A stretch of DNA of 64,000 bases from Hydractinia symbiolongicarpus (Eukaryota; Cnidaria; Hydrozoa; Anthoathecata; Hydractiniidae). The DNA lies in the NCBI RefSeq assembly GCF_029227915.1, contig NC_079884.1, forward strand, positions 1,550,001-1,614,000, in the 5' to 3' direction. Position numbers and translations under genes: made by a program. Position 1 is the first letter of the stretch. Each line of letters opens with the position of its first letter. Below, one piece after another: positions 1-12,244 of this stretch. Under the pieces are notes generated by a model, which made no database searches, was not told where the DNA came from, and was given only the letters and a program-made list of their open reading frames with translations.

Positions 1-2
1 TT

Positions 3-1000
<998 letters not shown>

Positions 1001-1768
1001 AACAAAAATAATAAAGTCAGAAATGACACATCGCAAATATTTACATCTTATAAAGTGATTACGTTTGATTACGTTGAAATCCTTTAATATTTTAATCAAG
1101 TGTCAAAAACATCAAATTTATATCTGGAAAATCATTTATTCGGTTACACACTATCCTGTTCCCCAAAAATATACACAAAATGTAAAGATTATATAACCGG
1201 TTAAGAACACAAATTTTTTTTAGTATGATGATCTGTAGTGACCTTTACCAACCATTTTAAACGTAAATGTCAAAAAAGAATAAGGAGTAAATTTTGAATG
1301 AAAACAAAGATATTATTTTTGGAATATATACGGTCCGTCCTTACACAAGTTAACACAAAAAGGAAAACAGATTGGTTTTTGAAGAGCATATCCAAATCAA
1401 CTAAAATCAGTTTATTTAGCATGTCCTATATTGCCATTGCCCATAAATCTTCCACATAAAGGTTATGAAACACATCAAATTAAAGAAAAATCAGGCATTT
1501 CATCATACAATATAAAAAACAAAAAAGTTTTAGTCAGAACAATTGTAATTTTTTCAGTGTAAACAAACACAGTTATTACTACAATTTTGAAGTTCTCAAC
1601 AAAACGTGAATTTGTTCTTTCAGCACATATATATATTGCATGTGGTCTTTTTTGCAACATAAACAAAAACACAACAACCATACCACCCTCTCATAAATTA
1701 AAATAAAGTCACAAACACACGTAAATTGCCAATAATGTCTACAACTTCCTGTAAAAACTGGCATTATA

Positions 1769-2353
1769 GAAGAAAATAATTTACAAAGAGGTGGCAAGCC
1801 ACCGCAATGATAAACTCAACCTGTTAGTCTTTGGAAACAAGCTAGAGGTTGTACTCCTCTAGAGAATATGCCTCCAAAAGCACAATTCTCCCTTTTTACA
1901 AGGAATTAAAAAAAATATAAAAAAAAAAATAAAAAAATAAAAAGTACACAACACATTTGAAAAGATGAACAGAATTTTAACCAAGGGCAGGATGGTTTCG
2001 ATCCATATTTCTGAACCTAAGTACCCTGGATGTCTAGCTGGGTCACCTCGAAGAGGTCCGCGGACGGTCATCAGCAGAAACTAGACATTCCTATCTTCCT
2101 AAAATTAACTTTGACCACTTTCTGTTCAACTGTGCTATTCTTTGTTTTTAACTCAGGTAATAAGTGGAGTCGTTACTCTCCAAAGACAAGATCATGTGTG
2201 ATCAAACCCCCCTGCTAATTTTTATTTTAATTTTTTTTTTTTTTTTTTTTTTAACTGGGGTAATAAGTGGAGTCGTCACTCTCCAAAGACAAGACCTAGT
2301 ATGATCAAACCCCCTTGCTAACTTAATTTTTATTTTATTTTCTTTTATTTTTG
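1769..2353 (-). mobile_element. R2-like LINE, 3' UTR only (copy 1)
   Basis: This stretch is nearly identical to 48642-49210, the 3' end of the longest LINE copy in the window. Read on the minus strand it ends with a tail of TTATTTTCTTC type. It holds the terminal hairpin GGTGGCAAGCCACC (1790-1803), the hairpin AGAGG...CCTCT (1844-1860) and two copies of the module CTGGGGTAATAAGTGG...CCCCCTTGCTAA (about 2151-2218 and 2255-2322). No coding part remains, so the copy is strongly 5'-truncated, as is usual for target-primed reverse transcription. The low divergence from copy 7 suggests a recent insertion or a local duplication. Confidence 0.8.
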
Positions 2354-2368
2354 CGGAGAGTAGCGGAG

Positions 2369-2384
2369 TGCGCGCTAGCGCACG
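2369..2384. repeat. GC-rich hairpin
   Basis: GTGCGC-GCTA-GCGCAC forms a perfect 6-bp stem in an AT-rich setting, just outside LINE copy 1. Its function is unknown. Confidence 0.4.
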
Positions 2385-2762
2385 GAGCGTAGCGAAGCCC
2401 ATTTCCTCATTAAATAAGCCAAATATAAGTGAAAAGTAAGCACGGTGGAGAGTATATAGGATTTCTCTACGATTTCGTCCCTATACATCAAATTTATAAA
2501 AAATTCTGCCATTTTATCAGTGTTGCCCAGTAATTTTATCTGGTCATTTGTTGGTAAATTTTCGTAAATATCTGATTGAGCGAGACAACGTGTTTTTAGC
2601 ACGGCGATGGAGTTTTTGTTGTGTTTTAAAGATGGTGCTAAACGTAGTCAGCCAGCTAGAAGCGAAATGATGAGATTTTTTAAGAAAGAAGTGGAGGTTA
2701 TGATCACTGTTTTTTAAAGGTTGTGAAAACCCCTTACATACACCTAAAGCTATCTAGCACAA

Positions 2763-2925
2763 CAGTAGCAGCTAAGCTAGCATAAAACTACCAATTTAAC
2801 TAGCATAAAAATGCCTATTAAGTTTTCTCTTATGCTAGATGATTAGAAGATAGCATCATAAGAGAATTCTCAAAAATCCGTCCTAAGACTTTAGGACGGA
2901 TTTTTGAGCTAGCTAGCTGCTACTG
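2763..2925. mobile_element. Fold-back / MITE-like element
   Basis: The outer arms are inverted (CAGTAGCAGCTA at 2763 and AGCTGCTACTG ending at 2925). Nested inside are an inverted pair TCTCTTATG/CATAAGAGA (about 2826-2865) and a perfect 17-bp stem at 2870-2886/2891-2907 with loop GACT. The CAGTAGC terminus recalls hAT ends, but I see no matching 8-bp target duplication, so assignment to a superfamily is inference. Confidence 0.55.
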
Positions 2926-4382
2926 CACACAGTGAGTGATGTCCATCACATAACTACTTTGTAGTTTTATCCAGCTCCACAAAATGTGTTGGCTCTTGAC
3001 AAATTTTTTAAATGTATATAAAGAATGGCTAAAAAAACTTAGCAAAATCAACAAAAGAACATCGCTAATTTTTCCACATATAATACTTCCTGTCAATGTT
3101 TATATAGACATTGACATGGTCACATGTTACCGACACCAAAGGTAAATTTTTTCAAGATTGGATGACAGAGAAGTGTTGGGGAGAGGGCAGGGGGAGGAGA
3201 GTCATATGATTGTGGAGCTAGCTAGAAATTAAGAGGCATCACCAAACACCCAGAGGAGTAAATATTTAGCTACCGCTGGGGCATCACCGTGCTGGATGCA
3301 ATTTTTGTTTAACATGTAAATTTGTAGTCGTCGGATTCTAAACAAAATGTAGACCCATAGACTATTTGGCGTTCCAAACAGACTACTCTTTCGCTAATAC
3401 AGAAACAGGATCATGTGTCTTCAAATTAATTTTATACACTAGTGCGAGTCATGTTATAGAAACTGAAATTATTTCTATATATATATATCAGGATTAACAC
3501 CAACATCCATATTTTCTAGTAACAATTTTTTTTAATTTCTAAGGAGTGGTTCTTGTGCAATCATTAACATGTCCTGAAAATCTTCAAACATCTATATAAT
3601 AACAGAAAAATTAACATAGAAACATAGAAAATCTTCAAATATATATAAACATTGAACAACATTGAGCTTTTATTTGAATTTATAGTTATGCATTTTATTG
3701 AATATATATATACATCTTTTTTTTTGAATTAAGACTTCTTTTGTTATTTTTTCTATGTTAGGATAAAACTTTGTTAGGATGTATATTTACATGAAAAAAG
3801 AACCTTTCGAAGCAAAATAACACAAATAAAAATGTGCATGCTCAGATACATTTCGCCTGTAAATTTGCCATCCAATTCGTAAAATTCGTAACGTTTTGTA
3901 GCATCTTCTGATTTGTTTTGTTCTAAATAAAATGTGTCACTGACCCATATAGAATATTGTGTCCAGAATAGACTGTGTTTTTGCTAATAAAGAAGTCCCA
4001 TGACATATAAAAATTTGTGAGTAAAAATTCTCCATATATAAAGTCTCAGAAAACAGTATAGTCACTGTAGTTCGATCTAACCCTCATCCTCCTCTCTCTA
4101 GAGATGAAGTAGAAGAAGTGACTGACGTCGGTCGTCCACGACAGGCGTGAAGCTACAACTTCAAAAGTTAACATAAGTAACATATGGTGTGCAGAGAGTA
4201 CAAAGTTTTGACTCATTTTGGTTATATATTTTTATATTTTGATTTGTTTTTTGCTGTTGTGGTTAATATTGCAGTTCTGAGACACTTGTATAAAGAAAAC
4301 TAAATTTTGATGTTCTTATATATCAGACTTTCTGTACATGTGTGGCTATAATGTGCAACTATAAAAGTATATATGCATCCAT
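2926..4382. other. No gene seen; diverged dispersed repeat
   Basis: No convincing coding region. Three diverged copies of one motif (CCCATAGACTATTTGG ... TTTCGCTAATAC) lie near 3350-3405, 3940-3990 and 5080-5125. They probably mark an old interspersed repeat of unknown family. Confidence 0.3.
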
Positions 4383-4450
4383 GCCCTGTTGGTCTAATGG
4401 CTATGACACTCTTATAAATGAGAGATCCAAGTTCGAATCCTGGACAGGGC
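4383..4450 (+). pseudogene. tRNA-like sequence without a normal anticodon arm
   Basis: The acceptor strands GCCCTGT/ACAGGGC pair, a D-arm-like GGTCTAATGGCTATGAC follows, and the T-arm is CCAAG-TTCGAAT-CCTGG. The anticodon arm is shortened (CTCTTATAAATGAG), so no standard 7-nt anticodon loop can form. A close copy lies at 17760-17825, and the two share downstream sequence (AAAAACATTA, then TTGCAC). They are probably members of a tRNA-derived SINE family, not working tRNA genes. Confidence 0.6.
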
Positions 4451-4559
4451 TAGGAAAAACATTAATTATGTTGCACATATAGCTATATATTGCAATATTA
4501 AGGATATTATATTCCGTATACTATGATGTATATATATATATTCTGATTTTTACCCTGAC

Positions 4560-4780
4560 TTTTTACCTTTGCCGCAGGGATCTGTGTTGGGCACCTGCTT
4601 TTTCTTTTGTATATTGATGACTTAAAATCTGTCATCGAATCAAACCACCACCACCTATATGCAGATAATACAATAATTATTTCACCCCATAAAAACTTGG
4701 ATACCCTTGTCTCCAAGGTCGAGTTAGAACCTTCGCAAGTCGACCTCTGGCTTAATAATAACAAAATTAGAGCCAGTTGA
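4560..4780 (+). pseudogene. Fragment of an APE-type LINE reverse transcriptase
   Basis: On the plus strand a broken frame reads GSVLG, then YIDDLKSVI, then LYADNTIII, followed by DLWLNNNKI. This order (QGSxLGPLLF, IxDL, YADDT) is typical of Jockey/CR1/L2-like reverse transcriptases. The second Asp of the catalytic YADD box is Asn, and a one-base shift lies near 4580. Only the palm core survives. The next 170 bp include LTGP...YKLLNGYPVKNIPLK, which may be the degraded C-terminus of the same element. Confidence 0.65.
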
Positions 4781-5592
4781 AAAAAGTTGAGAACAAAACT
4801 ATCAACTATATCTGTATTCCTTTTATATTTCTTAGTTCATTGTGTTTTTCTCTGTTTTTTCTCTGTCTTAGAAATCTAACAGGACCCATGGAAAAAACTT
4901 GGTATATAATATACAAGCTTTTGAATGGCTATCCTGTAAAAAATATTCCTTTAAAATAAATAAATATCATACCGACACTTCTTTAACCTAATGGTAAGAA
5001 AACAGACGCGGGATACTGTTTATTTACATTTTAGTAGTTTTTGATTCATTAGATTATAAACAATACGTAATGTCATTGGCACGTGAAATATTGCGTCGGA
5101 ATAAACAGTGCATTTGCTAATACAAAAAGCGCTGGGAACTAAGTTTTTCAAAAACAAACATTTTTTGCTTTGATTGGACAAAATAGATCACTTGAACTTT
5201 TTTAAAAAACGAAAAATTTTAACTGTGATTGGACAATATGGATCACGTGGTTTACGCCGTCGAAATATACTTTTTGGCGCTACTTATTCTCAAACCCTCT
5301 GGAAATTTACTGGAGCGTGTTGCGTTTGTTTGCTCAAACTTTATTGATACCTTTTGGATTATTGGATAAGTATTATTTAATAATTTTATCTGTGTCTTTT
5401 TACTAGCAAACAAACTACAGCTAGGTACATCTTTTAGTAGATTTACCTACCGTTATATCTGATTTAAGTGCTATCTTAAGTAGATTTACTTTACTATTTA
5501 TCTGATTTTTAGTCCCCTGCTGTGTCCTGTATTTACTTTCTGCTTCGTAGCACTGAAGCAATCGCAGGTTGACTTTGAAGACCAAATTCATC

Positions 5593-7482
5593 ATGATATC
5601 GGTCCAGGCATATCGTGCTACTATTTGGTCGTTTTATAATGTAGCTGCCAGTCAATCCAATAATATTAGGAATGAAACAGTAAATTTTCACAGCAATTCT
5701 GGAATATTTTTTGATCAGATAGATAATAACAACAACTTCCATTTTTTAAAACTTTTTATTTCAGTAATTTTCATGTGTTGTCTAAGCTGTAATATCAGTC
5801 TTGCATCTTTGAAATTACTGTTAATGTTATCTGGCGATATTGAAAGCAATCCTGGCCCCTTTAATAATAATAATGGTATCGACTTCCAAGTAGCACTACA
5901 GGAATCCTTTGCCACCCATCTTCTAAACAAATCAAACTCTGCCAATCAAATAGTCGCTTATGCTAGAAGTATTGGTTTGTCAAATATAACGTATCGAGAA
6001 GTGACGATAGGGGATGGCAACTGCTTTTATGGGAGCAGTAGCACAGCAAATGATCGCCCTGAGATAAGACAAATTGTGCCCCCTAGACTACGTTTCCAGA
6101 ATCACCTCCAACTACGAGCAGCTGTAGTTCAATTTGTTCGTGAAAATAGTAATTTAGAAATTTTTCAAAATAACAGAGACTTTTTATCCATAAGCCCTGA
6201 AGAGTGGGAATGTGACTTACAAACTCAGTCAAGACCTACTGTTGATGTTGTAGAGATTTTCATACGGGCTGCTGCAATAATGCTGGGTGTCAGCATTTTA
6301 ATAACATCCGATACCAGCACTTCCATGCACCCATATACCCTTATTAGTCCTACACATGACGAAACACATGATATTGCTGGTGAACAACAAGTGGCACATC
6401 TATTGACAGATGGTACAACTTCAGGTGCTTTTATTTTGCTTGGCAGGGTTAATCAAAATCACTACCAATCGCTGATCTTTGATGACAATGTGAGCATTCC
6501 TTCTGTTACATCATCCACACCACTCAGTCCACCCAAAAAGATTCCTTGTTTGCCATCAATAACTTCAGTCCAACTTAAAAATATAACCAAACAAAAACCT
6601 GTTGAAAAGGAGGCTACTACTTTGAAGGAAAAGCAAGATCTTCTAGTAGAAAAACTAATGACATCTTATGTGTCTGCTGCTAAAATACCAAAAGGAATCA
6701 AAAAAGATATATTATCAAAAAAAGAACCTGCTTTGCAGCAAAAGTGTCTTCAGTTGAATATTGAATATGAAAAACCTAAAGTTAATGAAACAAGTATCGA
6801 ACCAAAAAAAAGACACCTGCGAATAAATTATAGATGCAAAAAGGCACTTTCCAAATCAGCTGCAGGTGAGCAGAAAAAATCTGCTTTGAAAAAACTATCT
6901 ACCTCTAAATGTACAAATCTGTCGTTGCCAGGTACACTGCCAGTTACTACACACAATCAGGAAAATATTTTATCAACAAATTTACCAATCACGCAGCAAA
7001 TACAAAAAAATTTACCAACCACACAGTCAGTACCAACTACAGAGTCGGAGCCAACAATTGTCACAAACGACCAAACCAGTGACCAAGGTGATATTTACAG
7101 AAATGCAACTTCCACCATTCATCAAAATCCTGATGTTGTGGCTGCTGTAGAACAGTTTGAGAAAGGTGAAAAGTTACATAGCTTGGCAACCTGTAAAACT
7201 TGTTGTGAAACCCGACCAGTATTTCATGCTACCCTTCCTATCACTCCTACTGCAGCAAATAAAACAAAACCAATTACCGTTAAGCCTTGGAAAATTTTCA
7301 GCGATGGAAGGTGTGACAGGTGTCATAGGGAGAGTCTTAGTCGTTTCAAAAAGAGTGTCAAGACACCTGCAAAATTTAAGGTATACTCTCAGCCGATGAT
7401 GACGATTTGGGCCCACTACACGATAACATCCGCCATAATGATATGCATTTTTTACAAGTGCCGCCATATCTCCAAAATTTGA
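5593..7482 (+). CDS. Helitron-1 first ORF: 2A motif plus OTU cysteine protease
   Basis: I start at the ATG at 5593; the open frame reaches upstream only through non-ATG codons. Residues about 45-80 are hydrophobic, like a signal or membrane segment. They are followed at residues 81-89 by GDIESNPGP (5833-5859), a full match to the 2A consensus DxExNPG|P, where ribosomes skip the Gly-Pro bond. An OTU-type deubiquitinase follows: GDGNCFYGS carries the catalytic Asp/Cys and NHYQSLI the His. The second half is Lys-, Thr- and Gln-rich and leads to a CxxC segment (CDRCHRES). The frame ends about 90 bases after a frameshift near 7390, beyond which the protein continues in another frame. OTU domains are known in some Helitron proteins; the N-terminal 2A is the unusual part. 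Confidence 0.8.
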   Translation: MISVQAYRATIWSFYNVAASQSNNIRNETVNFHSNSGIFFDQIDNNNNFHFLKLFISVIFMCCLSCNISLASLKLLLMLSGDIESNPGPFNNNNGIDFQVALQESFATHLLNKSNSANQIVAYARSIGLSNITYREVTIGDGNCFYGSSSTANDRPEIRQIVPPRLRFQNHLQLRAAVVQFVRENSNLEIFQNNRDFLSISPEEWECDLQTQSRPTVDVVEIFIRAAAIMLGVSILITSDTSTSMHPYTLISPTHDETHDIAGEQQVAHLLTDGTTSGAFILLGRVNQNHYQSLIFDDNVSIPSVTSSTPLSPPKKIPCLPSITSVQLKNITKQKPVEKEATTLKEKQDLLVEKLMTSYVSAAKIPKGIKKDILSKKEPALQQKCLQLNIEYEKPKVNETSIEPKKRHLRINYRCKKALSKSAAGEQKKSALKKLSTSKCTNLSLPGTLPVTTHNQENILSTNLPITQQIQKNLPTTQSVPTTESEPTIVTNDQTSDQGDIYRNATSTIHQNPDVVAAVEQFEKGEKLHSLATCKTCCETRPVFHATLPITPTAANKTKPITVKPWKIFSDGRCDRCHRESLSRFKKSVKTPAKFKVYSQPMMTIWAHYTITSAIMICIFYKCRHISKI

Positions 7483-8850
7483 CCATACTGGAAGTAGCGT
7501 TGATTCGTCGTATCACTGTTATCATGAATATACACCTCCTAAGATATGGCATGCTTGCATCAAAAGGACATTGTATCAGTTTCCCTCAAAGAATGCAAAT
7601 TGCTAAAGAATTGCCATCGTTACCATCGGATGTTGGAATAGTGGTTATTAGAAAGAAGGGAAGTCAAAATTCGGTTCAACAGTATACCGTGCAAAGGGTT
7701 AAAGTTGAAAATGCATTACGAGGGCTGTGTTTTGGATACCCAGAAGGGGGTGTTGAATGTCAAGACACTAAAAATAAACATCAATATAATGGCTCAATGG
7801 CTCTGATCACATTGACAAACCTCTAAAAGGACGCTACTTCCAGTTCCTGCCAAATGAATACTATAAGGATGTCTCAATAAAATATGACCGCATTCAAAAT
7901 TTACCAGAGATACGTTCTGAACGTTCTGAACGTGGAATTACCAAATATCATACCTGAAGGAGATAAGGGTCCTGCTGAAAATCAATTTCAACAAAACCTA
8001 CCTGAAGATGATGAGAGTATAACCCGTTCTGGTTTAGTGTGCCCTGTTGAACCTAAAGATGCTGACAAAGAGTTACGAACACTACTTGAAAAACTCTTGG
8101 GTTCCGAAGATGCTGTTAATCAAGCTCTTCAACATGGCAATGTAGCAAATGCAAATTTGGAATATACAAAAGAACAGCCTATTCGGGAATTAAAAACTCC
8201 TGTTTTTTTTACTATGGCATACCCAACTGTTTTTATTAATGGAAATTGTGACTTAACTGTTCCAAGGTTGAATAAAATTAACTTTGAAGAATACATCGAA
8301 CATATATATTATTGTTCTGATAATCGTGTAGCACGTCATCCGTACTTAAAATTTTTCTTATTGAACATGCGTTTGCGAATGCAAGCATTGCAGCAGGGTA
8401 GCTTTTTGGTTTCGCAACAATTAAATGATGCTCACCTCACAATCGCTAAACTGAGAGATAATTTACAAAATGATGATGATTCAGTTCCACGAAAAATTAT
8501 TAGTATTGGAAAAAACCTGGTAAATACCGATCCGTACTGGAGAGACCAAAAAAAAAATTGGATGCCATGTTGTTTTTTAGACGAAATGAATTTGGCGATT
8601 TACCAGCATATTTTGATACCAACAGTTGTGGAGAATTTCATTGGAAACCATTGCATAAACTACTTATCCAGTATCATGCGCTAATAAACAATTTAAACGA
8701 AGATGCTGTACGGCAGCAAATGGAGAGCGACAATAAATTCAAACGGGAAATGATTTACAAAATCTTCATATCGTCACGCAGTATTTTGATGCAAGGACTA
8801 TAAATTACTTTGCCACAGTCAGCAAGGAAGTATTTCAATATGATGACTAT
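7390..8850 (+). pseudogene. Helitron-1 middle part: DUF6570-like and Helitron_like_N region, frameshifted
   Basis: The protein continues in changing frames. VPPYLQNLTILEVALIRR to about 7760 resembles the DUF6570-type region that precedes Rep in many animal Helitrons. A shift near 7790 leads to NEYYKDVSIKYDRIQNLPE, and another near 7900 to the frame at 7884-8684. FFTMAYPTVFINGNCDLTVPRL and the following 150 residues match the Helitron_like_N region. Another shift near 8570 is followed by an in-frame TAG at about 8851, where Trp would be expected. At least four lesions mean this copy cannot make the full protein. Confidence 0.7.
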
Positions 8851-8853
8851 TAG

Positions 8854-10537
8854 GTGCGATATGAATTTGCTAAAAGTCGAGGTGAGATACATGGACATGC
8901 GATAATATCGTCATCTAAACATGCCCAAAAAGTAAAAACTATCATGGATGGGTTCTTTGATAACGTTGTAGACTCACAAGCATCCAAAACTGCACCGCAG
9001 GAACTTCAAAGTTGGTTGCAAACAACAAACGAAGACGGTGATTTTTTCACCCATGTTCACTTCACTGCATCCTGCCGGTGGAAATGAAATTATAAATACT
9101 TCTGGAATTAGAGATTGGGTTCCTAACAAAGATCAATGGGCAAGACCGGAAGGGACTCAAGCTCCTCCAGACCATAACCCATTGGCGCAAGAACTTGCAG
9201 ATGTCGCTAACCATGAAGGTGGTATTGGAGAGCAACATACTTATCTTGTTAATAGAATAGGTCTCCATAATTGTAATTCCAGTTGTTTGCGTTATCGTCG
9301 TAAGAATAATAAGGAAAAGGATACCGCTCCAAAAAAGTACTGTCGCTTTCATTTTGGCGATCTTGATCCACAAACCAAAAAAACAAGTGGTAAAGTGATT
9401 CATCCTTTTAATGCTGCCATAACAGAAGGGGAACATCCTAGATATGAGGGACCACGCGATCATCCTCGCTTGATGATGCATGTAAAAACACGCCTACTTA
9501 GTTGGCTAGCAAATTGTGATAGTCAACCCATTATCGATCAGGACCTTCTCGCTCTACAAAAATACATTGCCAGTTATGCTTGCAAAGGGGCTGCTTCAAC
9601 CGAAGATTTGGTACATGTTTATCGGCATCTCATTGAAAACACTGCTGACGGAAGCACTGTTAAAAATTTGGCTCAACGACTGCTTCAAAAAATTGCTGGT
9701 CTAGTAGACGTACCAGGTGCTGCGGCAGATTTCATTAATAGTGGTGGCCGTTTGACTAGATCTACCAGGAAGTTTCGATACATTGGTATCAGTGGCTTCC
9801 GAGCCTTGGATACGTCTGGTGAAGATGGAACCGTTACAAAGAGTAGCACATTGGATAAATACTTGAGCGATAAGCGTAGAGAAACAAAGCCAGAAATATC
9901 ATTATGGAACTGGAGCAAGAAATGTAATTGTACCTGCAAAGTAGATCACATCCCAGTTTTTACTGGAATATCAACAAAACATGTTTGGCCTGTTACTGAG
10001 GACTATGCAAAAGCTATGCTCATTATATTTTCTGTGGGAACGTGGCATAATACTGAAGAATTGAAAGGACAACATGAGTCATTTGCTGCAGCTTTGGCTT
10101 CCCTTGTTCAAACTGAAGAATATCCATCAATAATAATTGATTCATTGAAAGAGGCTAAACATTCTTTCGATAAAAAGAGCAAGAGAACACGAAGTCACAC
10201 TAGTGTAATCAATATTCAAACCGATACTCAGTCTTTAGATCAATCATCACAATCCACAGATGCAAGTTCCCAATGTTCCCAAAATTCTGCCATTGCAGAA
10301 ATTAACATAGGTAGAGCAATGATGAGAGATATTGCTAAGCACCATGTTGCTGATATGAATGAGCCAAATGTACAACAGGTTCTTCCCAATGGGGGGCCTA
10401 TGTTTGATTGGAATAATTATGCAATTCGAAGTTTTGGTAGTCAATGGCCAATTAATGCTGACACATGGTTACAATCTATATCTGAAGAAGCTGAAAGAAA
10501 TGAATTGCAGCATGCTGAAGATTGTACCTTACCCTAA
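8854..10537 (+). pseudogene. Helitron-1 Rep (HUH endonuclease) region
   Basis: Just after the TAG the frame reads GEIHGHAI, the HUH metal-binding motif of rolling-circle Rep proteins. A frameshift near 9060-9085 joins it to a 480-residue frame. This contains a Cys/His-rich stretch (CNSSCLRYRR...KKYCRFHFG) and, near 9560-9590, KYIASYACKG, which supplies the two tyrosines (YxxxY) that nick and join DNA. The order HUH, Cys-rich, two-Tyr is that of Helitron Rep. Downstream residues are Ser/Thr/Gln-rich and lead without a clear break toward the helicase. Confidence 0.75.
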
Positions 10538-12201
10538 ATAAACATCTTAAATGCTAATGAATTACAAAGAACAGTCATTGGTATAAATCTTCAGCATTTA
10601 TTACAAGTAGCAAAAGGAACTTTGCCAACAGGTACCCAGCCATTACGTTTATTAATACAAGGAACAGCTGGTGTTGGGAAAACATTCATCATTACCGCAC
10701 TCACTAGAATTGTTCGCCGTATTTTTAAGCGAAATTCTGCTGTTATGAACTTGGCCCAACTGGTGCAGCATCAGTCCTCATACCTAATGGTCGGACTATA
10801 CATTCAATGACTCCACCACCACACAAACTGAAAAAAGATAAGAATTTAAATTCTGTCCAGCTTTCTGACTATCCGTTGGGTGATGTATCTCTAAGAAAGC
10901 TCAGAAAATATACAGGCATGCATGAAAACAATGAACTGAAATTATTTCAACCTAATATTGATGAACGTAGCATGCAGTCAAAGCTTCTTGTGGCCTGGTG
11001 CAGCCAAAGATTATGTGAGGCAACAGGAGACTTTGACAATTATTATGGAGGTGTACCAACTGTCAATTTCTTTGGGGACCTTGATCAACTTGGACCAATT
11101 CGTGCTTTCGATCTACATCAGCCACCAAAACACGATGATTTCACAATCAACTTTGCTGGTTATGCAATCTATCGCTCGTTTCAACATGTTATCGTTCTTA
11201 CAGAGACCATGCGCCAAGGCCCAGATCAGTTGGATCTTTTACAACGACTTCTTAGAATACGTAATGGATCGATCACTCAACAAGATTGGCAGGATATAAA
11301 TAGTCGTTACGAAAATGCTTTGCCCCATACTGAAAAATGTAACTTTCTTCATGGTCGCGTCCTGACATTAATGGAAACATGGAATGAAGTTAATGAAGAA
11401 AACCACAATAAATTAGCCAGCCTTGGTGTACCAGTTGCTGTTATTCCATCAAGAGGCCGTGGTAAACATCACTCTTTGACTGATAAGCAAATGGGTCAAA
11501 TACCTCTGAGATCTTTAATGGCAGTTGGTGCAACTGTAATACTCACCAAAAACCAAAAAGGTCTTACAGGCCTCGGTCTTAATAATGGTGCCATGGGAAA
11601 AGTAATTGCAATCCTTTATTCACCAAATACGTCACCGCCTGAATTTCCAATAGCTGTTGTCAATTTCCCAAATTATAAAGGCCCACTATGGATTCCAGAA
11701 CATCCAACATGGATACCAATTACTGCTATTGAAGGACGATGTGAGTCTAATTGTTGTAGCAGAAATGGCCTGCCATTGATGCCAGGATATGCGATAACAA
11801 TTGCCAAAAGTCAGGGTATGTCGATTGGAGATGGTAAAACTGCCACCCACATGCGTATCAAGTTACAACAATCAATTCAGATGGAAAAAAATAACCTTGG
11901 TACAGCTTACACTGCATTCTCCAGATGCGAAAAAGAAAGAAATTGGGCACTTGTCGAACCAAATACTCAAGAACGACTCTTGTACATTAATACACATCCC
12001 CGTATGAAAGCCAGACAAGAGGAAGAGAAACGCCTGAAGGCATTATCGAATGAAACCGTCAAAAAATTCAATATCAGTATGGAAAAGTATATTAACTTGT
12101 TGAAAGAACTTGACGAGTTTTGTGATGATGGTATTGAAGATGCAGTTTGTCCATCACCATCTCTAAATTGCACATGTATAATATGCACATCTCACTCCTA
12201 A
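10538..12201 (+). pseudogene. Helitron-1 PIF1-like helicase region
   Basis: A short frame carries Walker A, QGTAGVGKT (about 10659-10685). A shift near 10750 then continues at PTGAASVL and SMTPPP into a 464-residue frame. That frame contains FFGDLDQLGPI (the GDxxQLPP-like motif III), ITIAKSQGMS (motif V) and YTAFSRCEKE (motif VI). These are the ordered motifs of PIF1-family helicases fused to Rep in Helitrons. The end of the frame is Cys-rich (CTCIICTSHS). The terminal hairpin and CTRR end of this Helitron were not found, so its 3' limit is open. Confidence 0.8.
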
Positions 12202-12244
12202 TTTTATTTACTACCTAAATTCATCTATTTTGGAGACAATCACA

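Noticed and set aside
2255-2322. CTGGGG module as a self-cleaving ribozyme
   Set aside because: It lacks the hammerhead CTGATGA/GAAA core and I see no HDV- or twister-like core; a protein-recognition hairpin is simpler.
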